This document shows positions 13,378 to 21,200 of a DNA stretch of 28,486 nt, one piece after another. The DNA lies in contig DASWOP010000062.1 in the NCBI GenBank assembly GCA_036404255.1, forward strand, positions 1-28,486. The letters run 5' to 3'. Position 1 is the first letter of the stretch, and every line of letters starts with the position of its first letter. The position numbers and the translations under genes were made by a program. The stretch comes from JARLFX01 sp036404255. Its GTDB lineage: Bacteria > Acidobacteriota > Terriglobia > Terriglobales > Acidobacteriaceae. Below the pieces are notes generated by a model. The model searched no databases. It was not told the DNA's origin and saw only the letters and a list, made by a program, of their open reading frames with translations.

Positions 13378-15825
13378 TTACTGGGCGCCGTGGGGATTGG
13401 GTTCGGGCTGGGCGGTGGCGGTGCTGGTGCGTACTCCGCTTAGGCCGTTGGCGTATTTGGCTACGCCTTTGTAGAGGGACTCGGCGACGCGCTCGCGGTA
13501 ATCAGGCTGGCGGAGTTGGGAGGCGTCCTTCGGGTTGGTGACGAAGGAGATCTCGGTGAGGATAGAGGGCATGTTGGCGCCGATCAGGACGACGAAGGGG
13601 GCTTTCTTGATGCCGCGATTCTTCAGGCCAGTGTTGCCCTTCTCCAGGCCGGAGTAGAGGGAGCTTTCTACATCGAGCGCAAACTCGCGCGACTCGTCGA
13701 TCTTATCTTTCAGCGTGATCTTCTTGACCAGGTCTGAGAGCTGGTAGATGGAGGACTGGGAGACGGCGTTCTCGCGGGCGGCTACTTCGAGGGCGTTGGG
13801 GTCGGAGGTGAAGTTGAGGTAGTAGGTTTCAACGCCACGGGCGGATGAGTCGCTGGAGGAGTTGGCGTGGATGGAGATGAAGAGGTCGGCCTGCGCCTTG
13901 TTGGCGATGGCGGTGCGGGTTTCGAGGGGGATGAAGGTGTCGTCAGAGCGGGTGTAGATGACTTCTACGCCGAGGTGCTGCTGCAGCATCTTGCCGAGGC
14001 GGAGGGCAACGTCGAGGACGACATCTTTCTCTTCAATGCCGCCGGCGCCGAGGGTGCCGGAGTCGTGGCCGCCGTGGCCGGCGTCGATGACGACGCGGCC
14101 GATCTTGAGGCCGAGGGCGCGGGCGAGGCTGCGCTGACCGTCGGCGGTGAGGTCGGCTGCGTGCGCGGGGGCGGCCACGTCTGCTTTGCTTTTTTTATTG
14201 CGGCGGCTGGGCGCGGACGGAGCTGTGACGGCGGCGTTATCTGGGCGCGGGGCATTGAGTTTGCCGATGAGGTCGGGCTGGGGAACGGTGGCGGCGATGG
14301 GCTGGCTGGTGGGGGCGGAGGTGGCTTTTACCTTGTCAGCGTGCTGGCTGAGACCGGCTACATCGATGTTGCTGGGGGTGCGGCGGGAGGTGGTGTTAGG
14401 GACGTTCATGGAGGGGGCGGGGCGGGCGGAAGTGCCTGATTTAGAAGGCTGTTCGGCGGCTGCGTCGAGGGCGACATCGCCCGATGGATGGGCGGTTCCG
14501 GTGCGTGCCTGGGCGGCTGCCGGGTTGTTTTGCAGAGCGGCAGCGGCGGTGATATTGGTGTCTTTTGCAGGGGCTGGCTCAGGTGAATTCTCAGGCTGGC
14601 GCACGGTGGCTCCAGGTGAATTTCTGGACGTGGGCGAGGTGGCGACGGGGAGCGAGGGGCCACCGTGGATGTCGATGATGAGGCGGTAGGGGTTGGGGAG
14701 AAGGAAGGCGGAGTATTCGGTGACGTCGTTGACGTCGAGCACGACGCGGATGACGTCGTTAGAGAACTGCGCGGCGCGGATGCGCTTGAGGAAGCCGTCG
14801 TCGGTGACGTCGAAGGTTTTGCCGGCGAGTTCGGAGGAGAGCTTAGCGCCGTGGAGGTCAAAGTAGATGCGGTCGGGGTTGGGGACGCGGGCGGCTTCGT
14901 ACTTGACGGCGTCGCCGAGGTCGATGGCAACACGGGTGTAGCTCTTGGTGGACCAGTGGCGGATGCCGGTGATGAGCGCGGGCTGTTTGCGGGTGGCGGC
15001 TACATCATCAAACGATGGGAGGACTGCGGTGACGGGCGCGGAGGGTGCGGTTTCGCTGGGGGGAAGATTGACGGGTGGAGCGGTGGGCCGGGCTGGCGTT
15101 GCTGCTGCCGTTGCGGGCGGGTTGGCTGAGACTGCGCCGGAGGGCATGGGAGGCAGAGAGGATACGGCGGCGCGGGTATTCCTGCTGGGAGTTGCCGTGT
15201 TGGGGATGGGCTCTGGGATCGGGGCTGGCTTTGTGGCGGCTGCGGTTTGCGGCAGGGATTTATTGCGCTTGAGGGCGGTAAGGGCCGCCTGTGCTTGCGG
15301 GACTTTTTCGCTGCGGGGGTAGGTCTTGATCAGCTCAGTGTATTTGTCTTTCGCGGTGGCGAGGTCGTGGAGGTCGTTGGCTTCGATGGCGGCTTCGGCG
15401 AGGAGGCAGTCGGCGCGATAGTGGCTGGTGGGGTAGCCCTTGCGCAAGAATTCATACTGGCCGACGGCGGCCTGCGAGAGTTTGGGGTCGGGAAGCTGGG
15501 AGCCTGCTTCGGCGAGCAGCTCGGCGACGGCGAAGATGCTGTCTGGCGCGTGCTGGTCGGCGGGATTGGAATGGTAGATGGCGCGGAATTGGTCGAGGAC
15601 GGCGTCGTAGTCGGCACGGGTGGGCTGGAGTTTTTTGGCTAATACTTCGCGGGCGGCGAGGGCTTGCTCGTAGGGAGAGAGGACGGGTGCGCGCTTGACT
15701 GCGGGTTTTGCCGGGGGCTTAGCAGCGATCTTTTTGTGGGGCTGGGCCGTGCTTTGGAGGGTGCAGGCGAGGGTGATCGCCAGCGTGAGCCGCGTGCAGT
15801 ACCGCATTATTTTTAAGGGTGCCAT
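13378..15825 (-). CDS. N-acetylmuramoyl-L-alanine amidase (AMIN + amidase_3)
   Basis: A protein of about 815 residues that cleaves the amide bond between MurNAc and the stem peptide in the periplasm. Order of parts: signal peptide (about 1-28); Lys/Ala/Pro-rich stretch; TPR/YbgF-like helical repeats (about 50-190); Pro/Ala/Thr-rich linker (190-280); AMIN domain (about 283-390, VAIDLGD to YRLIIDIHGG) for envelope targeting; a second low-complexity linker (390-560); and amidase_3 (about 575-805). Zinc and catalytic residues, numbered from this start, are His584 in DAGHGGHDSG, Glu599, His653 in SIHANS and Glu758 in ILTEISFVTN. At 815 residues it is about twice the usual AmiC length because of the N-terminal repeats and linkers. 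I prefer the ATG at 15825; a TTG at 15834 and an ATG at 15807 are alternatives. DUF6599 follows. Confidence 0.92.
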   Translation of the reverse strand: MAPLKIMRYCTRLTLAITLACTLQSTAQPHKKIAAKPPAKPAVKRAPVLSPYEQALAAREVLAKKLQPTRADYDAVLDQFRAIYHSNPADQHAPDSIFAVAELLAEAGSQLPDPKLSQAAVGQYEFLRKGYPTSHYRADCLLAEAAIEANDLHDLATAKDKYTELIKTYPRSEKVPQAQAALTALKRNKSLPQTAAATKPAPIPEPIPNTATPSRNTRAAVSSLPPMPSGAVSANPPATAAATPARPTAPPVNLPPSETAPSAPVTAVLPSFDDVAATRKQPALITGIRHWSTKSYTRVAIDLGDAVKYEAARVPNPDRIYFDLHGAKLSSELAGKTFDVTDDGFLKRIRAAQFSNDVIRVVLDVNDVTEYSAFLLPNPYRLIIDIHGGPSLPVATSPTSRNSPGATVRQPENSPEPAPAKDTNITAAAALQNNPAAAQARTGTAHPSGDVALDAAAEQPSKSGTSARPAPSMNVPNTTSRRTPSNIDVAGLSQHADKVKATSAPTSQPIAATVPQPDLIGKLNAPRPDNAAVTAPSAPSRRNKKSKADVAAPAHAADLTADGQRSLARALGLKIGRVVIDAGHGGHDSGTLGAGGIEEKDVVLDVALRLGKMLQQHLGVEVIYTRSDDTFIPLETRTAIANKAQADLFISIHANSSSDSSARGVETYYLNFTSDPNALEVAARENAVSQSSIYQLSDLVKKITLKDKIDESREFALDVESSLYSGLEKGNTGLKNRGIKKAPFVVLIGANMPSILTEISFVTNPKDASQLRQPDYRERVAESLYKGVAKYANGLSGVRTSTATAQPEPNPHGAQ

Positions 15826-15834
15826 TGAGTGCAA

Positions 15835-16137
15835 TTATGTCCAGCCTGCACTCAGTTTAGGTTACGGGGCTGTGGTTTCCCTGTGACGAATGGACTTGTG
15901 GGGGTGAGGGTGAACCACGGGAGATTCCGGTGAGGGGGTTTGGGGATAAAACTTCAGCACGGATTGGACGGGAAAGGCGGATCAAGGCGGATTTAAAAAC
16001 GGAAAGGGATTAAATGCTTCAGCACGGATTTGGAGGGAAAAAACGGATCACCACGGATCAAAACCATTAAGAAATTAATTCTTAAAGTCTTTAATCCGTG
16101 ATGATCCGTTTTTTCCGTGGCATCCGTGCTGAGTTGT
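15835..16137. other. gap of about 300 bases filled by family D repeats
   Basis: Between the amidase start and the toxin stop I see only the two family D elements at 15952-16131 and a short unremarkable stretch (15835-15950). The amidase promoter should lie there, but no convincing hexamer pair is seen. Confidence 0.6.
15952..16131. repeat. family D repeats, including a 112-bp hairpin
   Basis: Copy one (15952-16010) is a half element with CAGCACGGATTGGACGGGAA. Copy two is a full hairpin. Its left arm 16020-16062 and right arm 16090-16131 are inverted copies of about 42 bases with a few mismatches. Inner 7-bp arms TTAAGAA / TTCTTAA are at 16068-16074 and 16079-16085. The hairpin ends 6 bases from the toxin stop codon. 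Confidence 0.85.
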
Positions 16138-16425
16138 TTATTGGAAGAGTCCGGGAAGGAGCCTGTTTCCTTGCACAACGCGCTCGATTCGTATCACGTC
16201 CCCGTCGATCCAGAACAGGATCACATAGCGAGCGACCACGGCCAGCCATGCATCTTCGCCAATGTCAGGGCGCAGTTGGTAAAGCAATGGCCCCTGACCG
16301 ATACGATCGATTTCTGCACGTATCTCGCGGATGAAGGTTACCGCGCGGCGGGGATTATCAGCCGCGATGTAGGAGGCAATCTCGTCCAGGTCGGTTTCTA
16401 CGTCCAGCGAGTACTCAACGTGCAT
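16138..16425 (-). CDS. ParE/RelE-family toxin
   Basis: A 95-residue type II toxin of the ParE/RelE superfamily. The pattern is typical: an N-terminal strand (HVEYSLDVETDLDEIASYIA), a helix with DNPRRAVTFIREIRAEI, then the core strands LRPDIGEDAWLAVVARYVIL, FWIDGDVIRIERVV and the terminal QGNRLLPGLF. The R in RYVILFWIDGD and the R-V-V-x-G-N-R end match ParE-like members, which poison gyrase; RelE-type ribosome-dependent cleavage cannot be excluded. Its ATG overlaps the antitoxin stop by 1 base (16425), so the two are translationally coupled. The stop is followed within 7 bases by the large family D hairpin, which may end the transcript. Confidence 0.9.
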   Translation of the reverse strand: MHVEYSLDVETDLDEIASYIAADNPRRAVTFIREIRAEIDRIGQGPLLYQLRPDIGEDAWLAVVARYVILFWIDGDVIRIERVVQGNRLLPGLFQ

Positions 16426-16715
16426 CAGTCTGTCGCACCAGCCGCATCGGCAATGGCCTGATATTTGCGTTCGAGGCGATCCATCACCTCGTCAGCTGGC
16501 ACGTATGGACCGTTTTTCTCACGGGCCGCCTTCCAGACGTTGCGTAACTCATCGATACCGTTCTGTTGTAGTTGGCGCTTGTGGGTCCAGTCGCGCAGCG
16601 CCTCACGCACCACTTCGCTCGAAGATGAGTACTCACCAGCATCCACGGCCTGACGCAGTGATGCGACCATTTCAGGGGGGAGTGCGATGGAGATTTTCTG
16701 GATCGATGATGGCAT
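16425..16715 (-). CDS. ParD-like ribbon-helix-helix antitoxin
   Basis: A 96-residue antitoxin with an N-terminal ribbon-helix-helix DNA-binding domain (QKISIALPPEMVASLRQAVD, then YSSSSEVVREALRDW, about 6-44). The C-terminal region (about 45-96) is helical and charged, and it would bind and neutralise the toxin. The ATG at 16715 has GGAGGG just upstream, a strong ribosome-binding site. A 19-bp perfect palindrome lies 10-28 bases upstream, the expected site of autorepression by the RHH dimer or the toxin-antitoxin complex. Antitoxin-first order with a 1-base overlap is standard for parDE. Confidence 0.92.
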   Translation of the reverse strand: MPSSIQKISIALPPEMVASLRQAVDAGEYSSSSEVVREALRDWTHKRQLQQNGIDELRNVWKAAREKNGPYVPADEVMDRLERKYQAIADAAGATD

Positions 16716-16724
16716 AGACCCTCC

Positions 16725-16743
16725 GGTATGAATAATTCATACC
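16725..16743 (-). promoter_or_regulatory. parDE operator palindrome
   Basis: GGTATGAATAATTCATACC is a perfect palindrome of two 9-bp arms around a single central base. It is directly upstream of the antitoxin ribosome-binding site and probably overlaps the -10 region. This is the expected autoregulatory site. Confidence 0.75.
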
Positions 16744-16807
16744 AAGAATATCAGGATTCACAGCACTCCATCAAATTATCGAGTTGATGAGGCACCAGCG
16801 AACTACA

Positions 16808-16872
16808 GGGATCCTTCGACTGCGGCCACTCGCGATGAGGCTGCGAGTGGCTGCGCTCAGGATGACGGCGTT
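16808..16872. repeat. interspersed repeat family A, copy 3
   Basis: GGATCCTTCGACTGCGGCCA leads into the hairpin arms CCACTCGC / GCGAGTGG and the end GCTCAGGATGACGGCG. It lacks the left CATCCGCGAAATAC part that copies 1 and 2 have. Confidence 0.85.
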
Positions 16873-16951
16873 CGAAGGATTGTGACGGGATTGAGTTTGG
16901 TGGCGGTGGAAGATTTGCGCGCGCCGCGCGGCCGTCGCGGTGAAACTGCGA

Positions 16952-17053
16952 CGCTATCCCACTCATCCCGCGATGAAACTGCGTGATGAATGGGGCACCC
17001 AGAGTGGTGGCGCTATCCCACTCATCGCAAAAAGCGCGATGAATGGGGCACCC
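16952..17053. repeat. tandem family F repeat after alaS
   Basis: Two direct copies (16952-17000 and 17011-17053), each starting CGCTATCCCACTCATC and ending GATGAATGGGGCACCC. Each holds an inverted pair CTCATCGC / GCGATGA. It sits 14 bases beyond the alaS stop and may also act as its terminator. The terminal GGGGCACCC is shared with family E. Confidence 0.8.
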
Positions 17054-17067
17054 GAATTTGTGGTTGG

Positions 17068-20000
17068 TTAGGCGAGGAGTGTGCCGATGACCTCTGCGGC
17101 GCTGGTTAGGGTGGCGTCTAATGCGCCGGGGTCGTTGCCGCCGGCTTCGGCGAGGTCGGGACGGCCGCCGCCTTTGCCGCCTACTTTGGCGGCGAGGAGG
17201 CCGACGAGTTTGCCGGCCTGGATACGCTTGGTCAGGTCTTTGGTGACGCCGACGATAAGAGTGACTTTGCCGTCATTGGCGGCGCCGAGGACGACGATGC
17301 CTTCGCCTAGTTTGCCGCGCAATGTGTCTACCAGGGCGCGCATCTGGTTCTTGTCGAGGCCGTCGACGCGCTGGGCGAGGAGCTTGATGCCCTTCACTTC
17401 GATGGCGGTGTCGGCTGCGTTCTCCATGGAGGAGGCGGCGGACTTCATGCGGGCGTCGTCGAGTTCGCGGCGGAGTTTTTTGAGCTCTTCTTCCTGCGCG
17501 GCGATCTTATGCTGCAGGGCTTCGGCGGGGTTCTCGTCGCTGCCGCCGGTGATGCGCGTGGCGACCTTGGCGACTTCGAAGTCGCGGCGGAACTCGGCGA
17601 GGGAGCCGGTGCCGGTGACGGCTTCTACGCGGCGGACGCCGCTGGAGACGGAGTTTTCACCGAGGAGCTTGATGAGGCCGATCTCGCCGGTGGCGCCGGT
17701 GTGGATGCCGCCGCAGAGTTCGGTGGAGAAGTCGCCGATCTTGATGACGCGGACCTTGTCGCCGTACTTTTCGCCGAAGAGGGCCATGGCGCCGTAGTCG
17801 TTGATGGCGACGTCAATGGGGACATCGACGATGGTCTGGACGGTGGTGTTGGCGAGGACCTGGGTGTTGACGATCTGCTCGATCTCGGCGAGTTCTTCCT
17901 GGGCGATGGAGGAGAAGTGGGAGAAGTCAAAGCGGAGGCGCTGCGGATTGACGAGCGAGCCGGCCTGCTTGACGTGCTTGCCGAGGACTTCGCGGAGAGC
18001 GGCGTGGAGGAGGTGGGTGCTGGTGTGGTTGCGCATGGTGGCGCGGCGGATGTCTCCGTTGACCACGGTGTCTACTGCATCGCCGAGGCCGATGGGCTGG
18101 CGGGCGATGACGCGATGGGCGAAGATGCCTTGCACGGGCTTGGTGCAGCCGAGGACTTCAGCGACGACGGTGTTGTGATCGGCAGAGTAGAGCCAGCCGG
18201 TGTCGCCGACCTGACCGCCGGAGTCGGCGTAGAAGCTGGTGGCGTCGAGGACGACTTCGGCTTCGTCACCGGGTGCGAGGGATTGGACGCCTTGCCCATC
18301 TTTGACCAGAGCGAGAACCTTGGCGCCGTCGATGCGGAGAGCGGTGTAGCCTTCGAAGTCGGTCTTGGGGAGTTCGCGGTAGACGGGGGAGGCGGTTTTT
18401 TGCGAGCCGCCTTTCCATGAGGCGCGGGCGCGGGCTTGCTCTGATTCTTTGGCGGCTTCGAAGGAGGGCATATCGAGTGGAATTCCCGCGTCGCGCGCTG
18501 CGTCCAGCATGAAATCAAGCGGAAGGCCATATGTTTCGTACAGATGGAACGCCTTATCGCCAGGGAACATTGGCTTTTTGAAACCTTCAGCCCCTTGTAA
18601 AATGAACGCCCTAGCTTTCTCATTCCAGAGTGCGTGCTTTGCTTTGTATTCTTCGGTTTCTTGCTGGCCAGAGGCTTTTAGGCTTCCCAGCTCATTCTCT
18701 AACTGATGGGTCCGCTCATATTCATTTTTCGCGGCGACGTATGGCGCGAATTCCCTTTCGAGATGGTGAAGACCAGTCTCCATTACTCTCGCAAATTGCT
18801 GTTCTTCCGCGAGGACTACTTTTGCGATGCGCTCGGCATTAATGGTGAGTTCGGGATAGGCGACCTGCATCTCGTCACGGACGGCGAGGACCATCTCATG
18901 CAGAAAAGGTTTCTGCTGCCTAAGTAGCCGCCCATGAAAAATGCCTCGGCGCATGATCTTGCGGAGGACGTAGCCGCGGCCTTCATTCGCGGGGAGGACA
19001 CCATCGTTAATAAGGAAGGTGGCGGCGCGGGCGTGGTCGGCGATGATGCGGAGTGAGGCGGCGGAGCGGTCTTCGCTCACGGCAGCGTGTGCCGCGATGG
19101 AAGCCCAGGTCTCAGAAGCGAGACCTGGGGCACCCACATCTTTACCTGTAGTCACGTCCTTACCTGTACTCACACCTGTATCTGTCCCTACAGCCGCACC
19201 TGTATCCGCACCCGTACTTGAACCCGCACCCTCGGTTGCGCCCGCAGTGGTGGCGGGTTTGTAGTTTGTGAGTTGGGCGGCGCGGGCGATGAGGGGGGTG
19301 AAGAGGTCGGTCTCGTAGTTGGAGAGCTTGCCCTGGAGGACGGCGGCGACGCGTTCGAGGCCCATACCGGTGTCGATCGAGGGCTTGGGCAAGGGGGTGA
19401 GCGTGGCGGTGCCGGTTTTGGCATCGACGGCGCGGTCGAACTGCATGAAGACGAGGTTCCAGATTTCGACGTAGCGCTGGTCGTCTTCGCCGAATTTTTT
19501 CTCGGTGTTGTGTTCGGAGGCGGCGAGGCCGAGGTCGTAGAAGATCTCGGAGCAGGGGCCGCAGGGGCCGGTCTCGCCCATCTGCCAGAAGTTGTCGTGC
19601 GCGCCGAATTCAAAGATGCGCTCGGCGGGGACGCCGATGTCGAGCCAGAGCTGGTAGGCCTCGGTGTCGCGTGGGACGTTGGCGTCGCCTTCAAAGATGG
19701 TGACGTAAAGTTTTTCCTTCGGGATGGCGTACCAGTCGGGCGAGGTGAGGAGTTCCCAGGCGAAGGCGATGGCGTCGCGCTTGAAGTAGTCGCCGAAGGA
19801 GAAGTTGCCGAGCATCTCGAAGAAGGTGTGGTGGCGGCGGGTGAAGCCGACGTTTTCAAGGTCGTTGTGCTTGCCGCCGGCGCGGACGCACTTTTGCGAT
19901 GTGGTGGCGCGGTGGTATTCGCGCTGCTCGGCGCCGAGGAAGACGTCTTTGAACTGGTTCATGCCCGCGTTGGTGAAGAGCAGGGTGGGATCGTTGGCGG

Positions 20001-20094
20001 GCACGAGGGAGGAGGAGTGGACACGGCGGTGTCCCTTCGACTCAAAAAACCGCAGGTAATCTTCGCGAATCTGGCTTCCGGAACGGAATTGCAT
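17068..20094 (-). CDS. alaS: alanyl-tRNA synthetase with extra internal segments
   Basis: This enzyme charges tRNA-Ala. The start is the ATG at 20094 (QFRSGSQIREDYLRFFESKG follows), giving 1008 residues against about 875 usually. Class II motifs are intact: the NAGMNQFKD region, the HHTFFEMLGNFSFGDYFK region and GMGLERVAAVLQG. The editing domain has its zinc set His690/His694 (HTSTH) and Cys794/His798 (CGGIH). The C-terminal oligomerisation/C-Ala domain ends with GGKGGGRPDLAEAGG. Two extra segments explain the length. One is a Thr/Gly/Asp-rich stretch at about 279-340 that includes a family E repeat. The other is a charged helical insert at about 440-490. The segment at about 18450-18960 is visibly lower in GC than both flanks. 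It is downstream of the DUF429-like gene on the same strand. Confidence 0.96.
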   Translation of the reverse strand: MQFRSGSQIREDYLRFFESKGHRRVHSSSLVPANDPTLLFTNAGMNQFKDVFLGAEQREYHRATTSQKCVRAGGKHNDLENVGFTRRHHTFFEMLGNFSFGDYFKRDAIAFAWELLTSPDWYAIPKEKLYVTIFEGDANVPRDTEAYQLWLDIGVPAERIFEFGAHDNFWQMGETGPCGPCSEIFYDLGLAASEHNTEKKFGEDDQRYVEIWNLVFMQFDRAVDAKTGTATLTPLPKPSIDTGMGLERVAAVLQGKLSNYETDLFTPLIARAAQLTNYKPATTAGATEGAGSSTGADTGAAVGTDTGVSTGKDVTTGKDVGAPGLASETWASIAAHAAVSEDRSAASLRIIADHARAATFLINDGVLPANEGRGYVLRKIMRRGIFHGRLLRQQKPFLHEMVLAVRDEMQVAYPELTINAERIAKVVLAEEQQFARVMETGLHHLEREFAPYVAAKNEYERTHQLENELGSLKASGQQETEEYKAKHALWNEKARAFILQGAEGFKKPMFPGDKAFHLYETYGLPLDFMLDAARDAGIPLDMPSFEAAKESEQARARASWKGGSQKTASPVYRELPKTDFEGYTALRIDGAKVLALVKDGQGVQSLAPGDEAEVVLDATSFYADSGGQVGDTGWLYSADHNTVVAEVLGCTKPVQGIFAHRVIARQPIGLGDAVDTVVNGDIRRATMRNHTSTHLLHAALREVLGKHVKQAGSLVNPQRLRFDFSHFSSIAQEELAEIEQIVNTQVLANTTVQTIVDVPIDVAINDYGAMALFGEKYGDKVRVIKIGDFSTELCGGIHTGATGEIGLIKLLGENSVSSGVRRVEAVTGTGSLAEFRRDFEVAKVATRITGGSDENPAEALQHKIAAQEEELKKLRRELDDARMKSAASSMENAADTAIEVKGIKLLAQRVDGLDKNQMRALVDTLRGKLGEGIVVLGAANDGKVTLIVGVTKDLTKRIQAGKLVGLLAAKVGGKGGGRPDLAEAGGNDPGALDATLTSAAEVIGTLLA
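19098..19138. repeat. family E repeat copy inside alaS
   Basis: A 41-base segment matching 23346-23386 at 39 of 41 positions by eye. Its core is an inverted repeat CCCAGGTCTC / GAGACCTGGG around AGAAGC, ending GGGGCACCC. On the coding strand it contributes GAPGLASETWAS (about residues 320-332) to the synthetase without breaking the frame. Confidence 0.88.
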
Positions 20095-20136
20095 ATGTGC
20101 TAGAAGTTTATCAGCGGGAGGACCAAGACAAAACTT

Positions 20137-20175
20137 CAGCACGGATTGTACGGATGGAACGGATCAAGGCGGATT
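20137..20175. repeat. family D half element
   Basis: CTTCAGCACGGATTGTACGG then AACGGATCAAGGCGGATTT, matching the start of the element at 15952. It lies in the 168-base gap between alaS and the DUF429-like gene, and no inverted partner follows. Confidence 0.7.
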
Positions 20176-20262
20176 TGGTTCCGCGCCTCGCCCAAAGACT
20201 TAACGGTGATGACAGGATTTTGGGATTTAAGTGATTAAGTGATTTAAAGCGAGAGGCGGAAG

Positions 20263-21174
20263 CTATAAGGAGGGCACCCAGGTGATGCCTTCGAGGGCGC
20301 GGATGGGGTTTTTGGTGCGCTTGAGGCGGGGGAAGGTTTCGGCGTGGCGGGCCATCTCCATGGCGCTGATGAGGGCGTCGAAGGCGTCTTCGGAGGCGAT
20401 GGCTTTGGCGAGGGTGGGGCGCTTGAGGGTGGCGTAGAAGATGTCGTCGCGCAGCTTGGCGCGGAGGTAGGCGCGGCGGGCTTCGGCGCTGGATTTCTTC
20501 ACCGCACCGGTGAGCAGGCGGGCGTACATTTCGATGACGAGCGGCTGGGGACGCTTTGCGTTGAGCGCGGCGTTTTCGAAGGGCCAGGTGCGGAAGCCGG
20601 CTTCGTGGAGTTGCAGGAGGAAGGGGATGGCGCGCAGGGTTCCGGTGCCGACGGAGCCGGAGCCGCCGATCTGGAAGGGGGATTTGGGCGCGATGCCGCG
20701 AACCAGGGCGGCGCGGGCGGCGCTCATGCCTTCGGCGATCTTGTTCTCCATGTCGGTCAGGCGCATCATGCGGGGCATGTCCTCGCCGCAGAATTGCGGG
20801 GGCTTCTTGTGGGGCTTGCCCCAGAAGCGTTCGTCGCGGGATGTGTCGGGGGGAGTGCATTCGCGGGAGAGCCAGCGTTCGCCTTGGCCGGAGGCGACGT
20901 GACGCCAGAAGTCGAAGACGGTGGCGCAGTGGTGTTCGGCGAGGAACCAGGCGGGGTAGCTGAAGCAGCAGTCGAAGCTGACGACGAGGCGCGGGGTCTG
21001 CTTTGCTTCGGCGATGAGCCAGGAGATCCACTCTTCGCGGGTGCGGCCGGAGGTGATGGTGACGGAGGCGGGCGTCCACGTGGCGGCCACGATGTGGCGG
21101 CGCTGGCCGGAGATGTCGAGGCGGCCGGACCAGTCGATGGCGATGATCTTGTCGGGGGTGGGGGCGGGGAGCAT
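20263..21174 (-). CDS. DUF429-like predicted RNase H-fold protein
   Basis: A 303-residue protein with the pattern of the DUF429/RNase H-like group. An N-terminal strand carries an acid in IIAIDWSG (Asp14). A second acid lies in LVVSFDCCFSYP (about 82-93). A third region is PLVIEMYARLL (about 215). The terminal acidic pair is in ASEDAFDALISAMEMAR (about 263-279). This arrangement suggests a metal-dependent nuclease fold, but no substrate is known and members are annotated only as conserved proteins. No signal peptide or membrane segment. The ATG at 21174 is 26 bases after the beta-barrel gene, so they probably share a transcript. On the minus strand another frame is open over most of the gene; it is rejected as a shadow. 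Confidence 0.75.
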   Translation of the reverse strand: MLPAPTPDKIIAIDWSGRLDISGQRRHIVAATWTPASVTITSGRTREEWISWLIAEAKQTPRLVVSFDCCFSYPAWFLAEHHCATVFDFWRHVASGQGERWLSRECTPPDTSRDERFWGKPHKKPPQFCGEDMPRMMRLTDMENKIAEGMSAARAALVRGIAPKSPFQIGGSGSVGTGTLRAIPFLLQLHEAGFRTWPFENAALNAKRPQPLVIEMYARLLTGAVKKSSAEARRAYLRAKLRDDIFYATLKRPTLAKAIASEDAFDALISAMEMARHAETFPRLKRTKNPIRALEGITWVPSL

Positions 21175-21200
21175 AGCGGATCTGTGTGGGTGAAGCGGTG

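Larger units (their letters stand above)
16716..17067. other. gap of about 350 bases with repeats A and F
   Basis: It holds the parD operator palindrome (16725-16743), a family A repeat (16808-16872) and the tandem family F repeats (16952-17053). The stretch 16873-16950 contains only GC-rich sequence with the palindrome GCGCGCCGCGCGGC. I see no coding frame. Confidence 0.7.
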
